From contig NZ_JAIEUI010000004.1 of NCBI RefSeq assembly GCF_022234545.1, positions 310,001-374,000 of the forward strand: a stretch of 64,000 nt of DNA. Reading direction: 5' to 3'. This stretch comes from Paenibacillus piscarius (GTDB lineage Bacteria; Bacillota; Bacilli; Paenibacillales; Paenibacillaceae). The position numbers and the translations under genes were made by a program. Positions 52,316-61,578 of the stretch are shown one piece after another. Under the pieces are notes generated by a model. The model made no database searches, was not told the origin of the DNA, and worked only from the letters and a program-made list of their open reading frames with translations. Numbering within the stretch: the first letter of the stretch is position 1; each line of letters starts with the position of its first letter.

Positions 52316-53116
52316 TTATTGGATTTCCTGTGATCCGCCCTTCATCTGCTGCCGGTAGCGGCTCGGACTTACCGCCTCAAGCGACTTGAATACTTTGATG
52401 AAATATTTATCCGTCCGGTAGCCCACACGCTCCGCGATCTCCCCGATGGTCAGCGGGGTCTGCAGCAGCAACTCCTTGGCCCGCTGAATCCGCAGACGCG
52501 CCAGATACTCCGTGAACGACACGCCTACCTGCTCCTTGAACAATACGCTGAAGTAACTGGCATTCAGATGAATAAGGCCCGCTACCTCGGCCATCGTCAG
52601 CTGCTCATGCAGGTGCTGCTCCACGTAAGCGATCGCTTCCTTGACCGGTTGTCCCATCCCCGCCTTGTCGGTGTCAATCTCCAGCAGCTTGTGATCGACC
52701 AGCTTCTCCAGCTTCACATGGCGCTGCCGCTCCTCCTCCCGCTTCAGTGCGTCCTCCACCACAGACAGCAGCTCGGACTTGTCCAGCGGCTTCAGCAGAT
52801 AGTTAACAGCTCCCAGCCTCATGGCCTGCTGTACATAATCGAATTCGGCATAGCCGGAGATGACAATGATTACCGGCTTCCAGGGAGCGTCCTGAAGGGA
52901 GGAGATCAGATCCAGCCCGCTCACCTCAGGCATCCGCACATCCGTAATGAGCAGATGCACCCGCTCCTGCCGCAGCCGTTCGCGCGCCTCCACCCCGTTG
53001 TCACAAGTCTCCACAATATACCGCCCGGCCGCCCATACCTCCAGCGTCTGCCGGATGCCCTGCCGGGTTCTCGGTTCATCATCTACGATCAGTATGGTCC
53101 TGTTGCCCAGACTCAT
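52316..53116 (-). CDS. YesN-like response regulator with AraC DNA-binding domain
   Basis: A 266-residue regulator: receiver domain (about 5-120) with VDDEPRTRQG, phospho-acceptor Asp in HLLITDVRMPE, and Lys in NYLLKPLDKSE; AraC domain (about 165-262) ending EIAERVGYRTDKYFIKVFKSLEAVSPSRYR. GGAGG lies 7 bp ahead of the ATG at 53116, inside the kinase gene, with which it overlaps by 38 bp. It probably activates carbohydrate uptake or utilisation genes, perhaps the solute-binding gene downstream. Confidence 0.92.
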   Translation of the reverse strand: MSLGNRTILIVDDEPRTRQGIRQTLEVWAAGRYIVETCDNGVEARERLRQERVHLLITDVRMPEVSGLDLISSLQDAPWKPVIIVISGYAEFDYVQQAMRLGAVNYLLKPLDKSELLSVVEDALKREEERQRHVKLEKLVDHKLLEIDTDKAGMGQPVKEAIAYVEQHLHEQLTMAEVAGLIHLNASYFSVLFKEQVGVSFTEYLARLRIQRAKELLLQTPLTIGEIAERVGYRTDKYFIKVFKSLEAVSPSRYRQQMKGGSQEIQ

Positions 53117-54875
53117 AGGAATATCCTCCATTGCTCGGAATTTCAAACATAATTACCGTCCCCCCGGCCAGCCTGCTCTCAATGATCAGGCCCTCTGATT
53201 TCAGCCCTTCCTCCATGTAGTAGAGCTTCAGCCGCCGCTGGACATTCACCAATCCCACGCCGCTGCCCTTAGAAGAGATGGAGGGCCCGCCTTCCAGCGC
53301 ATGACGCAGCGCCGCAAGCGTATCCTCATCCATGCCCGGCCCGTTATCTGACACCTTGACCAGGGTCCAGCCCTCACGGGAGGACGGGCGAATCTCCACT
53401 TCGATACTCCCGCTGCCGACCTGGCTCTCTACGCCATGGTTAATCGCATTCTCCACAATCGGCTGAATCAGCAGCTTGGGCACCGGCACCGCAGCCTCAT
53501 GCGGGTCAAGCCGGATATCCCAGGTCAGGCGTTCTCCCATCCGCATCTCCATGATCCGCAGATACCGCCTGATCTGCTCGATCTCCTCGCTAAGCGTGAC
53601 CCATTCATCCTTATTGTCAGGAGTGCCCATAATATAGCGGAACAGCCTGGACATGATGACCACAAGACCCGCCAGCTCCTCCTCCCCCTTCTCCTCCAGC
53701 GACCAGTTGAAGGCCTCCAGGGTGTTGAACAGGAAGTGGGGATTGATCTGGGCCTGCAGGGCCTTAAGCTCGGTACGGCTCTGCAGGATCTCCTTCTCGT
53801 AGACAACCCGGATCAGATCATTGATGTTAGCCACCATGCCGTTGTAGGTATAATTCAGCTCCCGCAGCTCCAGTGTAGATACCTTCTCTGAATTGGGGGT
53901 CAGCACCCCCAGGCGGGACTTGCGCATCGCCCGGATCAGATGGATAATCGGCCTGGTAATCATCGTGGACAGCAGGAAGGACATGACCAGGAACAACAGC
54001 GTGCCTATCCCGCCCGACACCAGCAGCACCGTCCGCAGCACGGACAAGCCCTTGGTGACATAGCTGACCGGAGTCAGCACCAGCAGCGTCCACTGAGTCT
54101 TGTCCGAGCGCAGCTTCACCTGGACATATTCCTTATCCAGATAGGTCACCGTCTGATCGCCGCTCTTAAGAAGCGGCAGCAGATCAGCCTTCGGCGCCTC
54201 GCTGCTGCCCAGCAGCTGGCCCTCATCGTTCACGAGCATCACCGACTCCCCGCCGTCACTGCCGGAGAGCGGATCATCAAGCTGGAAATAGCTGCGCTGG
54301 ATACGGGCCATCAGATAGCCGCCGCGCGAGAACCAGCGGTCCATCAGACTGACCTGGCGGATCGCCAGCAGACTCTGGTCATCGTCAGGGTCCACGCCGA
54401 TCCAGACCAGCCGCCCCTTCTGGTCGTCCGCCTCGCTGATGCTCGGCTCACTGATCCGTGCCGTCAGGCTGCCGTCCTTAATCGGGAACAGCAGCCGGTA
54501 ATCGGCGGTGTACAGCTCAAGCGAGCCTACGCTCGGCATGTACGCCTGGTAGCTGGAGACAATCTGCAACAGCGACTGGCGCTGATTGAAAGACACCTCA
54601 TTACCGTTTAGCTCCTCCAGCAGAAGCTGCTGAACTGTAGGATGGTTGGCCACCTGCTCCATCAGGCTGTCAATCTGGCCGATCAGCGCATCCAGCCGGC
54701 CGTTGGCCTGAACCGCCGTCTGCTGGATATGCCGCTCAGCGTTATCTTTGAGCAGAACGGATACCCGGTCGTACACAAACACCCCGGATACCAGAATAAT
54801 AATCAGCATAACAAGCAAAAAACCGATGAATATCTGATTGCGCAGTGTATTGAGCTCCCTGAATCTCTGAAACAT
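53079..54875 (-). CDS. YesM-like sensor histidine kinase
   Basis: A 598-residue membrane kinase: membrane helix (about 12-35), a large extracellular sensor, a second helix (about 280-305), HAMP, then the His-kinase domain with phospho-acceptor His in QINPHFLFNTLEAFNWS, and an ATPase part with ENAINHGVESQ and DNGPGMDED, KGSGVGLVNVQRR. The ATG at 54875 follows AGAAGG; the frame is open for 45 codons more, without membrane-protein character. It would phosphorylate the overlapping YesN-like regulator. Confidence 0.92.
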   Translation of the reverse strand: MFQRFRELNTLRNQIFIGFLLVMLIIILVSGVFVYDRVSVLLKDNAERHIQQTAVQANGRLDALIGQIDSLMEQVANHPTVQQLLLEELNGNEVSFNQRQSLLQIVSSYQAYMPSVGSLELYTADYRLLFPIKDGSLTARISEPSISEADDQKGRLVWIGVDPDDDQSLLAIRQVSLMDRWFSRGGYLMARIQRSYFQLDDPLSGSDGGESVMLVNDEGQLLGSSEAPKADLLPLLKSGDQTVTYLDKEYVQVKLRSDKTQWTLLVLTPVSYVTKGLSVLRTVLLVSGGIGTLLFLVMSFLLSTMITRPIIHLIRAMRKSRLGVLTPNSEKVSTLELRELNYTYNGMVANINDLIRVVYEKEILQSRTELKALQAQINPHFLFNTLEAFNWSLEEKGEEELAGLVVIMSRLFRYIMGTPDNKDEWVTLSEEIEQIRRYLRIMEMRMGERLTWDIRLDPHEAAVPVPKLLIQPIVENAINHGVESQVGSGSIEVEIRPSSREGWTLVKVSDNGPGMDEDTLAALRHALEGGPSISSKGSGVGLVNVQRRLKLYYMEEGLKSEGLIIESRLAGGTVIMFEIPSNGGYSYESGQQDHTDRR

Positions 54876-55234
54876 CGGAATTCCTTCTTTCCCTGGCAGC
54901 ATTTCCACCTCTATTCTCCAAAACTCAAGAGGTTTGTCAAGAGAAATCCTTGCCGGGGCCGGATGCCAAAGAGCCCTCAGGGCAGCTATTCCGATCAAAC
55001 AGCGGTCCAAGGGCTCTCGCAGACGAGATTATATTCAGTTATCTTTTTCCATTTCTGTATTCTTAGCCCTTGTCCCCAACTATCCCCTAATCGCCTGTTC
55101 TTGTCAACCCGGCATAGGATAAGGCCCGGGCAGGCTTGCCCGCCGGACCTCCCTCTACCGGCAGCGCACAAACAGCCCCTTCAGAGAAAGGACCCCCGGC
55201 CGCACACTTGTTATGTATGATTGGAAGCGGCAGA
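54876..55234. other. Intergenic region with hairpins before the histidine kinase
   Basis: No gene is supported. AGAGCCCT (54970-54977) and AGGGCTCT (55010-55017) form a stem that on the minus strand is followed by TTT; it could end the ydjO transcript or act as an attenuator in the kinase leader. A small GGGCA/TGCCC hairpin is at about 55127-55141. Confidence 0.5.
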
Positions 55235-55465
55235 TTACCGGATTGCAACACCCTGCTTCTTCGCCTTCATATCTTTGTTCTTGTTCACCAGCTTGGGCAG
55301 CATCTTCATGCTTCGGGTCATCGGCGAGCCGCATTGCCAGCACGTAGGCACCTGCTGGAAGGCGAAGTCATCGCGCACCCATCCTGTGCAGTCCTCCTTG
55401 GTGCAGGACCAGACCGCCGTCTCCTCCTGCGGGAGATTCATCACCGGTTTTTTACGAAAATACAT
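55235..55465 (-). CDS. ydjO: YdjO-like cold-inducible zinc-ribbon protein
   Basis: A 76-residue protein with two Cys pairs: CTKEDC near residue 21 and CWQCG near 44, followed by MTRSMKMLPKL. The pattern matches YdjO, a cold-inducible protein of Bacilli of unknown mechanism. The ATG at 55465 follows GGGAGGGG. It lies downstream of a cold-shock gene on the same strand, beyond its terminator. Confidence 0.82.
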   Translation of the reverse strand: MYFRKKPVMNLPQEETAVWSCTKEDCTGWVRDDFAFQQVPTCWQCGSPMTRSMKMLPKLVNKNKDMKAKKQGVAIR

Positions 55466-55492
55466 ATGTACCCCTCCCATTTTCTGAACAAT

Positions 55493-55523
55493 AAAAAAAC
55501 CGCCCTCAACTGGTGTCAAGGGC
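55493..55523 (-). terminator. Terminator of the cold-shock gene
   Basis: On the minus strand GCCCT...AGGGCGG pair around a 12-base loop and are followed by TTTTTTT (55493-55499). Partial read-through would reach ydjO. Confidence 0.75.
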
Positions 55524-55538
55524 AGCTTATTGGTGTTA

Positions 55539-55739
55539 TTACAGCTTTACAACGTTTTCAGCCTGTGGTCCGCGTGCGCCTTCAACTACATTGAATTCAA
55601 CCTGTTGGCCTTCATCCAGTGTCTTGAAGCCTTCGCCAGTGATTGCGGAGAAGTGTACGAATACGTCGCTTCCGCCTTCAACCTCGATGAAGCCGAAACC
55701 TTTGTCTGCGTTGAACCATTTAACTGTACCTGTTTGCAT
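55539..55739 (-). CDS. CspA/CspB family cold-shock protein
   Basis: A 66-residue OB-fold protein. [20 protein letters not shown] contains RNP1 (KGFGFIEV), and DVFVHFSAI is RNP2. It binds single-stranded nucleic acid and melts mRNA structure in the cold. TTGGAGG precedes the ATG at 55739. The leader from the predicted promoter is about 145 nt, long enough for the temperature-dependent folding seen in csp mRNAs. Confidence 0.95.
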   Translation of the reverse strand: MQTGTVKWFNADKGFGFIEVEGGSDVFVHFSAITGEGFKTLDEGQQVEFNVVEGARGPQAENVVKL

Positions 55740-55892
55740 GATATTACCTCCAAAATTTAATTTAACACATGTCCTTTTATTACTGCGTACGAAACGAGCA
55801 AATAAAAATTCACACATTGGAAAAGGATTCATCGCACAAATGATAACCTTTTACAATATGTGAATGCATGGGTTAAATTTACGATTAACCTT

Positions 55893-55921
55893 ATTGTAGC
55901 ACACCGTTCAGCCAATTGCAA
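55893..55921 (-). promoter_or_regulatory. Promoter of the cold-shock gene
   Basis: Minus strand: TTGCAA (55916-55921), 17-bp spacer, TACAAT (55893-55898). Confidence 0.55.
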
Positions 55922-55962
55922 CGGACGAAGTGCAACTTATTTAAATTTTTGAGTAAAACAGA

Positions 55963-55998
55963 GCGGACGCACACTCGCTGCTCAGTCTGCACGTCCGC
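55963..55998 (-). terminator. Terminator after the 94-residue hypothetical gene
   Basis: GCGGACG (55963-55969) pairs with CGTCCGC (55992-55998); the minus strand continues TCTGTTTT. Confidence 0.65.
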
Positions 55999-56011
55999 CC
56001 GCCGCAGCTCT

Positions 56012-56296
56012 TCAGTCAATGTACCCGGCCAGGCCCTTGTCCATCAGATAATCCATTTCGGCATCCAGAATGGTCTCCACGGTCAGCTCGTCCAGCTTCA
56101 CGTCGCGCTGTGCGGTAATATAATCGACCAGATCATCATGATCGATATCCACCTCGCCTTTGGCGTTGGCCTTGGCTTTATTAATGAAAGTCTGCTCATG
56201 CTTCAGCACCAGCCGGATGGCCGCCGGAGCCGCCTTCGTCTCTGCGGACAGCACCTCGACCAATTCCTGCTCATTCACTTCATTGCTCTTGCTCAT
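56012..56296 (-). CDS. Small acidic helical protein of unknown function
   Basis: A 94-residue protein, rich in Glu, Asp, Ala and Lys, predicted all-helical, without Cys pairs, signal or membrane segment. The middle reads GEVDIDHDDLVDYITAQRDVKLDEL. I do not recognise a family. An AAGGAG lies 12-13 bp before the ATG, and it has its own terminator. It sits between the cold-shock gene and a metallo-hydrolase on the same strand but with separate signals, so no functional link is implied. Confidence 0.7.
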   Translation of the reverse strand: MSKSNEVNEQELVEVLSAETKAAPAAIRLVLKHEQTFINKAKANAKGEVDIDHDDLVDYITAQRDVKLDELTVETILDAEMDYLMDKGLAGYID

Positions 56297-56365
56297 CTTT
56301 GTCAGTCAGCTCCTTGGCGTTTATGCACCATGATTGTATCACAAGTGCTGCGGGGACGTGCAGTA

Positions 56366-57472
56366 TCATTCTCTCCACCAGGGGGCAGTTGGAACCTCCG
56401 CAGCATCCGCGGCTACCGTCTCCCCTATTCTCGGTGTAGCCAGCCTTACCCCTCTTGCCGCCGCTGCTGCCGAGATCCGTTCCACAGGATCAGTCCAGTC
56501 ATGCATGGCCAGAGTGAAGGCTCCCCAATGAATCGGGATCAAGAGCCCTCCCTGCACATCGATATGCGCTTGCACCGTCTGCTCCGGCAGCATATGTATG
56601 TCGGCCCAACGCGGATCATATTGCCCGCATTCCATCAGAGTCAAGGCGAAGGGGCCATACTTGCGTCCAATCTCGGCAAAATGCGGCCCGTAGCCGCTGT
56701 CCCCGCTGAAGAAGACCCGGGTCTTCCCGCCCTTGATGATCCAGGAGCACCACAGCGTAGTGTTACGGTCCAGCAGGCTCCGGCCGGAGAAGTGCCGCGC
56801 CGGGGCACAGGTAAAGGTAATCCCGGCAAAGGTCAATTCGTCGCCCCAGTCCTGCTCGCGGATCTTCTCCCCGCTTACCCCCCAGCGGCGCAGATGGGCA
56901 CCCGCACCCAGCGGTACGATGAACAGGCCTACCCGGTCTTTAATCTTGCGGATCGTTCCATAATCCAAGTGATCGTAATGGTCGTGCGAGAGCAGCACGG
57001 CATCGATCGGCGGCAGCCCGGAAGCCTCCAGCGGAAGCTGCTTGCTGTAGCGGCCGCCGCCGGCGAACGGAAACGGTGACGGGGCGCGGCCAAGCATCGG
57101 GTCCAGGAACAGCACAGCGCCATCCATTTCCAGCAACACCGCAGAATGCCCGAACCAGGTGGCCCGGGTCTCCCGGCCCTGCCCGATCACTTCAGGCCGC
57201 AGCGGAAGTGGCTGCAGGGGAGCCGCTGGCCTGGAATGCGGATTGCCTCGCAGGAAATCCTTCAGGATAGACAGGCTGCCGCCAACGCCTCCGCTGCTTA
57301 AGGAGGTCGCCTGGGGATAAGCAAATTTGCCCTCGCGGTAATTGGGCGAACGGCTGTACCGCTCCCGCTCCGGTCTCCCGGCTCTGCGCCCGAATGCCGG
57401 GTAGAGTGTCATGACGAGACAGGCTGCCGCAACCAGTGCTGCAAGTACAATTGCAATGATGATTAAGATCAT
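56366..57472 (-). CDS. Metallo-beta-lactamase-fold hydrolase (NAPE-PLD/UlaG-like), membrane-anchored
   Basis: A 368-residue protein with an N-terminal membrane helix (about 2-22) and a metallo-hydrolase domain. Metal ligands are seen in LLSHDHYDHLDYG, the His of PARHFSG, Asp in FFSGDSGYG and His in IPIHWGAF. FGHSAVLLEMDGAVLFLDPML is typical of the NAPE-PLD-like group, which includes phosphodiesterases and lactonases; substrate unknown. The ATG at 57472 follows AGAAGGA. It ends an operon-like run with the DUF3999 and DUF2339 genes, 16 bp after the former. Confidence 0.88.
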   Translation of the reverse strand: MILIIIAIVLAALVAAACLVMTLYPAFGRRAGRPERERYSRSPNYREGKFAYPQATSLSSGGVGGSLSILKDFLRGNPHSRPAAPLQPLPLRPEVIGQGRETRATWFGHSAVLLEMDGAVLFLDPMLGRAPSPFPFAGGGRYSKQLPLEASGLPPIDAVLLSHDHYDHLDYGTIRKIKDRVGLFIVPLGAGAHLRRWGVSGEKIREQDWGDELTFAGITFTCAPARHFSGRSLLDRNTTLWCSWIIKGGKTRVFFSGDSGYGPHFAEIGRKYGPFALTLMECGQYDPRWADIHMLPEQTVQAHIDVQGGLLIPIHWGAFTLAMHDWTDPVERISAAAAARGVRLATPRIGETVAADAAEVPTAPWWRE

Positions 57473-57488
57473 GGAGTAATCCTTCTTT

Positions 57489-58829
57489 CTATTTCGTCCG
57501 GCCCAGCCGGCGGGCCACAATAAGAACAAGCAGCAGCGAGACGGCAAGCATCATCAGATTGAAGAGAAGCGGTCCCCTGAACCAGCCCCCCGCCCCCCGG
57601 GGATCTTCCGCCGCCCGGGCGGGAATAGCTGTCTGTTCACCAAGCGCGGCCGCCGCCGGCTGCTCACCGTCGATCCGTTCTTTGAAGTTAATAATATCAT
57701 ACTGCGGGGCGGCCGCCTGTCTGTTGCCGTAGATCAGTGAGTACGGCGCCTTATCTGCCTGCGCCCCTCCTGCGAATACCAGCCGGTCCACCAGATACTC
57801 GATGCTGAGGCTGTTAACCGGAATCGGCGCATCATCGAGATTGTAGATGACCATCCGCAGCTCCGCTGCGGAGGAAGGGGTTAACGGCTGAATCTCCGTC
57901 CGGGCAATCCGGGTATTCTTGAAATCAAGCCGGTACAGCTCCCCGCTTCCCGCAACCGGCAGTTTGCTCCCGGCTGCGTCGAACAGCTCGGCCCGCCGGA
58001 GGAAGGTCCCGCTGCTGCCGAGCATCACCTTGGCAATCTTCAGCCGGTCCCTGTTGGTGATGACAATCTCGGTGCGGTTCCCGTTCTGGGTGATCTCCGC
58101 CTCCGCCGTCTTGTGCCGCAGGAACGGCATGATTCTCTCCTCGCTGCCGCTGTCCAGCAACGTCAGGCCAGGGAACTTCAGCCCCTCCGCGTTATTCTTC
58201 ACCACCAGCCGGTAGTAACTGAACTTGTAGCTGTGCTCCAGCACGATGCTGTCTGCACGCAGACCATCAGTGCCGTACAGCTCCCCTTGGGCTACCCGCT
58301 CCCAGGCCACTCCGTCGTAACCGCCCCACACCTCGACATGCTTCAGGAAGGATTCGGCCGGAAGCTCTAACACAAGCTTATTTCCCTGAATATCCATATG
58401 CTCTGCCAGCGGCTTTATCTGATAATCCAGCAGAGTGTCCTGTCCCTGCACCGCCTGGTGGACCAGCTGCGAGGAGTAGGACGTGCTGCGCTCCTCCACC
58501 GCTTCCACCCCGCGCTCCAGATAATACGGAACGTCAGCACCTGTATTGTCCTTCACCCGCAGATCTCGCAGATCGTCCGCGGCGGAACGGTAGACCGCTT
58601 CATCCAGATACAGCGCGTAATATTCAGCTGGCTCAGCAGCCGTGACCGCACGCGAGAACTTCCATTCCCCGCTGTCCGCCTTGTCCGCTGTACCCGATGC
58701 CGCTATACCAGAGGCTGCTGAGGCATAATGCCCCGGAGGAGCGGGCAGCCCGGGCAGCAACCCGCCTACCATCACTGCGAGCAGTACCGCTGCCCTAGCT
58801 CTCTTCCCGGTCTGTCTCTGCCTGCGCAT
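57489..58829 (-). CDS. DUF3999 family exported protein
   Basis: A 446-residue protein with an N-terminal signal, a large extracytoplasmic beta-rich part (about 50-400) and a C-terminal membrane helix ending LIVARRLGRTK. Its pairing with a DUF2339 membrane protein, whose end it overlaps by 35 bp, is the usual setting of DUF3999. GGAGGAAGCTT precedes the ATG inside the upstream gene. Function is not established; surface-envelope roles are a guess from topology. Confidence 0.82.
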   Translation of the reverse strand: MRRQRQTGKRARAAVLLAVMVGGLLPGLPAPPGHYASAASGIAASGTADKADSGEWKFSRAVTAAEPAEYYALYLDEAVYRSAADDLRDLRVKDNTGADVPYYLERGVEAVEERSTSYSSQLVHQAVQGQDTLLDYQIKPLAEHMDIQGNKLVLELPAESFLKHVEVWGGYDGVAWERVAQGELYGTDGLRADSIVLEHSYKFSYYRLVVKNNAEGLKFPGLTLLDSGSEERIMPFLRHKTAEAEITQNGNRTEIVITNRDRLKIAKVMLGSSGTFLRRAELFDAAGSKLPVAGSGELYRLDFKNTRIARTEIQPLTPSSAAELRMVIYNLDDAPIPVNSLSIEYLVDRLVFAGGAQADKAPYSLIYGNRQAAAPQYDIINFKERIDGEQPAAAALGEQTAIPARAAEDPRGAGGWFRGPLLFNLMMLAVSLLLVLIVARRLGRTK

Positions 58830-61365
58830 AAGCTTCCTCCATTCTGGCCGATATCCGCTGATAGAGATAGGAGATCCCCAGCAGACAGAGCCCGAAGCTG
58901 AAATAAGCGATGATCTTGCTGCCGGTGTTCAGCAGGGTCAGATCATAGAGCAGCAGCTTGCCGGTGGCCAGCAGGGACAGCCCGAGCCCGAAACGGCGGA
59001 TATACAGATACCGCTTCCAGAAGCCGTATACGATGAACAGCACGGCCAGCAGCAGATACATCAGACTGAAGGCCAGGCCGCCGTCACGCACCTGCAGCTG
59101 CACGCTGAGGAACGCTGTAATCATCACCAGCAGGTAGACCCCCATGGCCATCGGATACAGCTCCATATCCTTGTATTCGCCAAGCAGCCGGGTCCGCAGC
59201 AGCCGTCCGGCGCTGATCCACACGAACAGATTGAACAGAATCAGGACAACGAGCGCCAGAATATCCGCGAATGAGCTGCCGGATACTCCCTCCGGCAGGC
59301 TCGGCATCCGGAGCGTAATCCCGATACAGATGGCGTAAGTAATACCATAGAGCAGCATTACCATGATGCCAACCACGTTATCATACAGCACCTTGATCTT
59401 CGGCAGCGCATAAGCCAGTCCCGACGCAAGCAGTGCAGCCACCAGCAGCTTATAGAAGGTATAGTGCGCCATACCTCCGGGCACTACCCAGTCGAACAGA
59501 CGAAGCGCCTCATACACCGCATACGCATAGAAGTTCACAATCGCGGCATATTTGAACCAGACCGCCGCCTGCACCTCCGCCGGAGTACTGAGCAGCAGAA
59601 TCTCCTTGTCGGCGTGGCGGATAGCATACAGCAGGGCCACGGTCACCATTCCTGCTGTAATAAAGGTATACTTCAGGTCGAAATAAGAAGGGCTGTAGTA
59701 GATTGCTCCATTATACACAGAGAGCTGCAGCAGCACATCGAAGCCGAAGAAGGCCAGCAGACAGAGCGACAGCACGCCCCAGCCGGAGCGCTCCACGCCC
59801 TTGAAACGGTTCAGATGGCCATAGACGGTAAGGGCTACGCCTTCCGTGAGCCAGCCGATTGACCACCAGTCGGCTCCAAGCTGGAACGGAACCATCAGGA
59901 TGGCGAAGGTCAGCGAGGTGATATAGAAGAGCAGACGGCTCTCCCGTTCCTCCGGCATCCGCTTCTCCATTAGCATCCCCAGACCCAGATACATCAGGCA
60001 GAAGGCCAAAGCGAGCGCACCCTTATACATGTCCAGACCTGCATCCAGAAGAAGCATATACAGCGTGACACAGCTGACCAGCGTATTGCAGGCCAGCAGG
60101 CCGAAGTCCAGCCAGTTCAGCTTCAGCTTGAATCTGAGCGGGTACCAGAGGGTAATGCCCAGATACATGGCGAAGGTCAGCACCGCACAGAGCATTCCCG
60201 CCGCATGGCTGTCTGACAGATAGATCAGCACGGATATGGATGGCGTATTGAACAGGAAGCTGATGTAATGGACCACCACCCAGCGCTTGCGCAGCGAGAC
60301 CAGCAGAATCAGCAGATTCAGCAGGAACAGGTAACCCATTGCCACATACACGGCACTGCCCTCCAGCCCGAACGCCCCGATGTATGAGAAGAGCGGCAGG
60401 TAACCGCCGATCAAGCCCATGGAACAGATGGTGCGCGACTCATAACGCAGCGACAGCAGGACAGCAGACAGGGTCACCAGGACTGACAGGCCGAGCCCGG
60501 GCCATAACCCGATAATCTCCAGCAGAAAATAACTGTAGAAGATCGAGCCATACAGCACCGATATCCCGCCCCCGATCAACCCGAGCGCGAAGGGCCCTCT
60601 GCCCTTGCGGAACAGCCACTCCCCGCCGCCCAGCATGACTGCTCCCAGCAGGAAGAACGCACTGCCCTTCATGTAATCATTGAACCAGGTGGAATACGTG
60701 TACCTGAACCCGGCTCCTACCGCCAGAATCAGCAGCAGAATGCCCAAGCGGTTAATCCAGTTCAAGCCGATCTTCATTTCGATCCGGTTCTGCTTGCGGC
60801 GGCGCAGCAGTGTCTCCTCACTGACCCCCTCGGCCTCGAAGCGGTCCAGCCCGCTGCCCATCTGCTGCTTAAGGGTGCGCTCCGCCTCCCGCTGCCATTG
60901 CCGGCGCAGCAGGATACTCTCGTTCAGCTTGTTCTGCACCTCATCCAGGATGTAAGTAATCTGTGTCTTGTCCTCGCCCAGCTCGCGGGCGCCGATCCGG
61001 TACATCTCCCCGATCCGCCGTTTGGCCTCCTGCTCGTAGGCGGTCAGCCGGTCCAGGTAGGCATTATCCTGTGAGCCGAAATACGTCTGCAGCTTCTGAC
61101 GCGATACCCGCAGAATGCCCAGCTTCTCATCCAGAATCTGCTCCGCCAGCGCGGTACGCAGCTCCGAATTGTCGCGCTCCAGCTGCGCAGCCTTCTGCTT
61201 CAGCTCGGCCAGCCCCTGCCTGGCCGTCTCATTCTCCTTCCTTAGCGACTCGTTCTCGCGGACCAGGTCGCTGCCTTCATATTCTTCAATCAGCGCCTGG
61301 TATTCCTTGAGCAGCGTGTCCTGCTGCTGCTGCACCGCCCTCATCCGGTCTCTGAAATCCTCCAT
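58795..61365 (-). CDS. DUF2339 polytopic membrane protein
   Basis: An 856-residue protein. Residues 1 to about 190 form a cytoplasmic Gln/Glu/Lys-rich coiled coil; the rest holds more than twenty hydrophobic segments. NRLGILLLILAVGAGFRY and GGEWLFRKGRGPFALGLIGGGISVLYG begin the DUF2339 core. Mechanism unknown. GGGGGA precedes the ATG. It is coupled to the DUF3999 gene, so the two products probably act together in the membrane. Confidence 0.87.
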   Translation of the reverse strand: MEDFRDRMRAVQQQQDTLLKEYQALIEEYEGSDLVRENESLRKENETARQGLAELKQKAAQLERDNSELRTALAEQILDEKLGILRVSRQKLQTYFGSQDNAYLDRLTAYEQEAKRRIGEMYRIGARELGEDKTQITYILDEVQNKLNESILLRRQWQREAERTLKQQMGSGLDRFEAEGVSEETLLRRRKQNRIEMKIGLNWINRLGILLLILAVGAGFRYTYSTWFNDYMKGSAFFLLGAVMLGGGEWLFRKGRGPFALGLIGGGISVLYGSIFYSYFLLEIIGLWPGLGLSVLVTLSAVLLSLRYESRTICSMGLIGGYLPLFSYIGAFGLEGSAVYVAMGYLFLLNLLILLVSLRKRWVVVHYISFLFNTPSISVLIYLSDSHAAGMLCAVLTFAMYLGITLWYPLRFKLKLNWLDFGLLACNTLVSCVTLYMLLLDAGLDMYKGALALAFCLMYLGLGMLMEKRMPEERESRLLFYITSLTFAILMVPFQLGADWWSIGWLTEGVALTVYGHLNRFKGVERSGWGVLSLCLLAFFGFDVLLQLSVYNGAIYYSPSYFDLKYTFITAGMVTVALLYAIRHADKEILLLSTPAEVQAAVWFKYAAIVNFYAYAVYEALRLFDWVVPGGMAHYTFYKLLVAALLASGLAYALPKIKVLYDNVVGIMVMLLYGITYAICIGITLRMPSLPEGVSGSSFADILALVVLILFNLFVWISAGRLLRTRLLGEYKDMELYPMAMGVYLLVMITAFLSVQLQVRDGGLAFSLMYLLLAVLFIVYGFWKRYLYIRRFGLGLSLLATGKLLLYDLTLLNTGSKIIAYFSFGLCLLGISYLYQRISARMEEAYAQAETDREES

Positions 61366-61578
61366 AGCTGTCCCCCAATGTCTGCTATCAGCGAATTTTG
61401 GCTAATCTTCTTTTCTTTTTCTCAATATATCCCTAATTACCCACCACACCCCCTGTAAAAATCACACCTTCCCGCTGCGTCTAAGCCGGTTCACGGGTCC
61501 TGGTAACCTTTTTGAAATCTGATGCGTCTTAGGTTTATGATTAGCATATAAGATCAAGGATGCAGGGAGACATAGACC

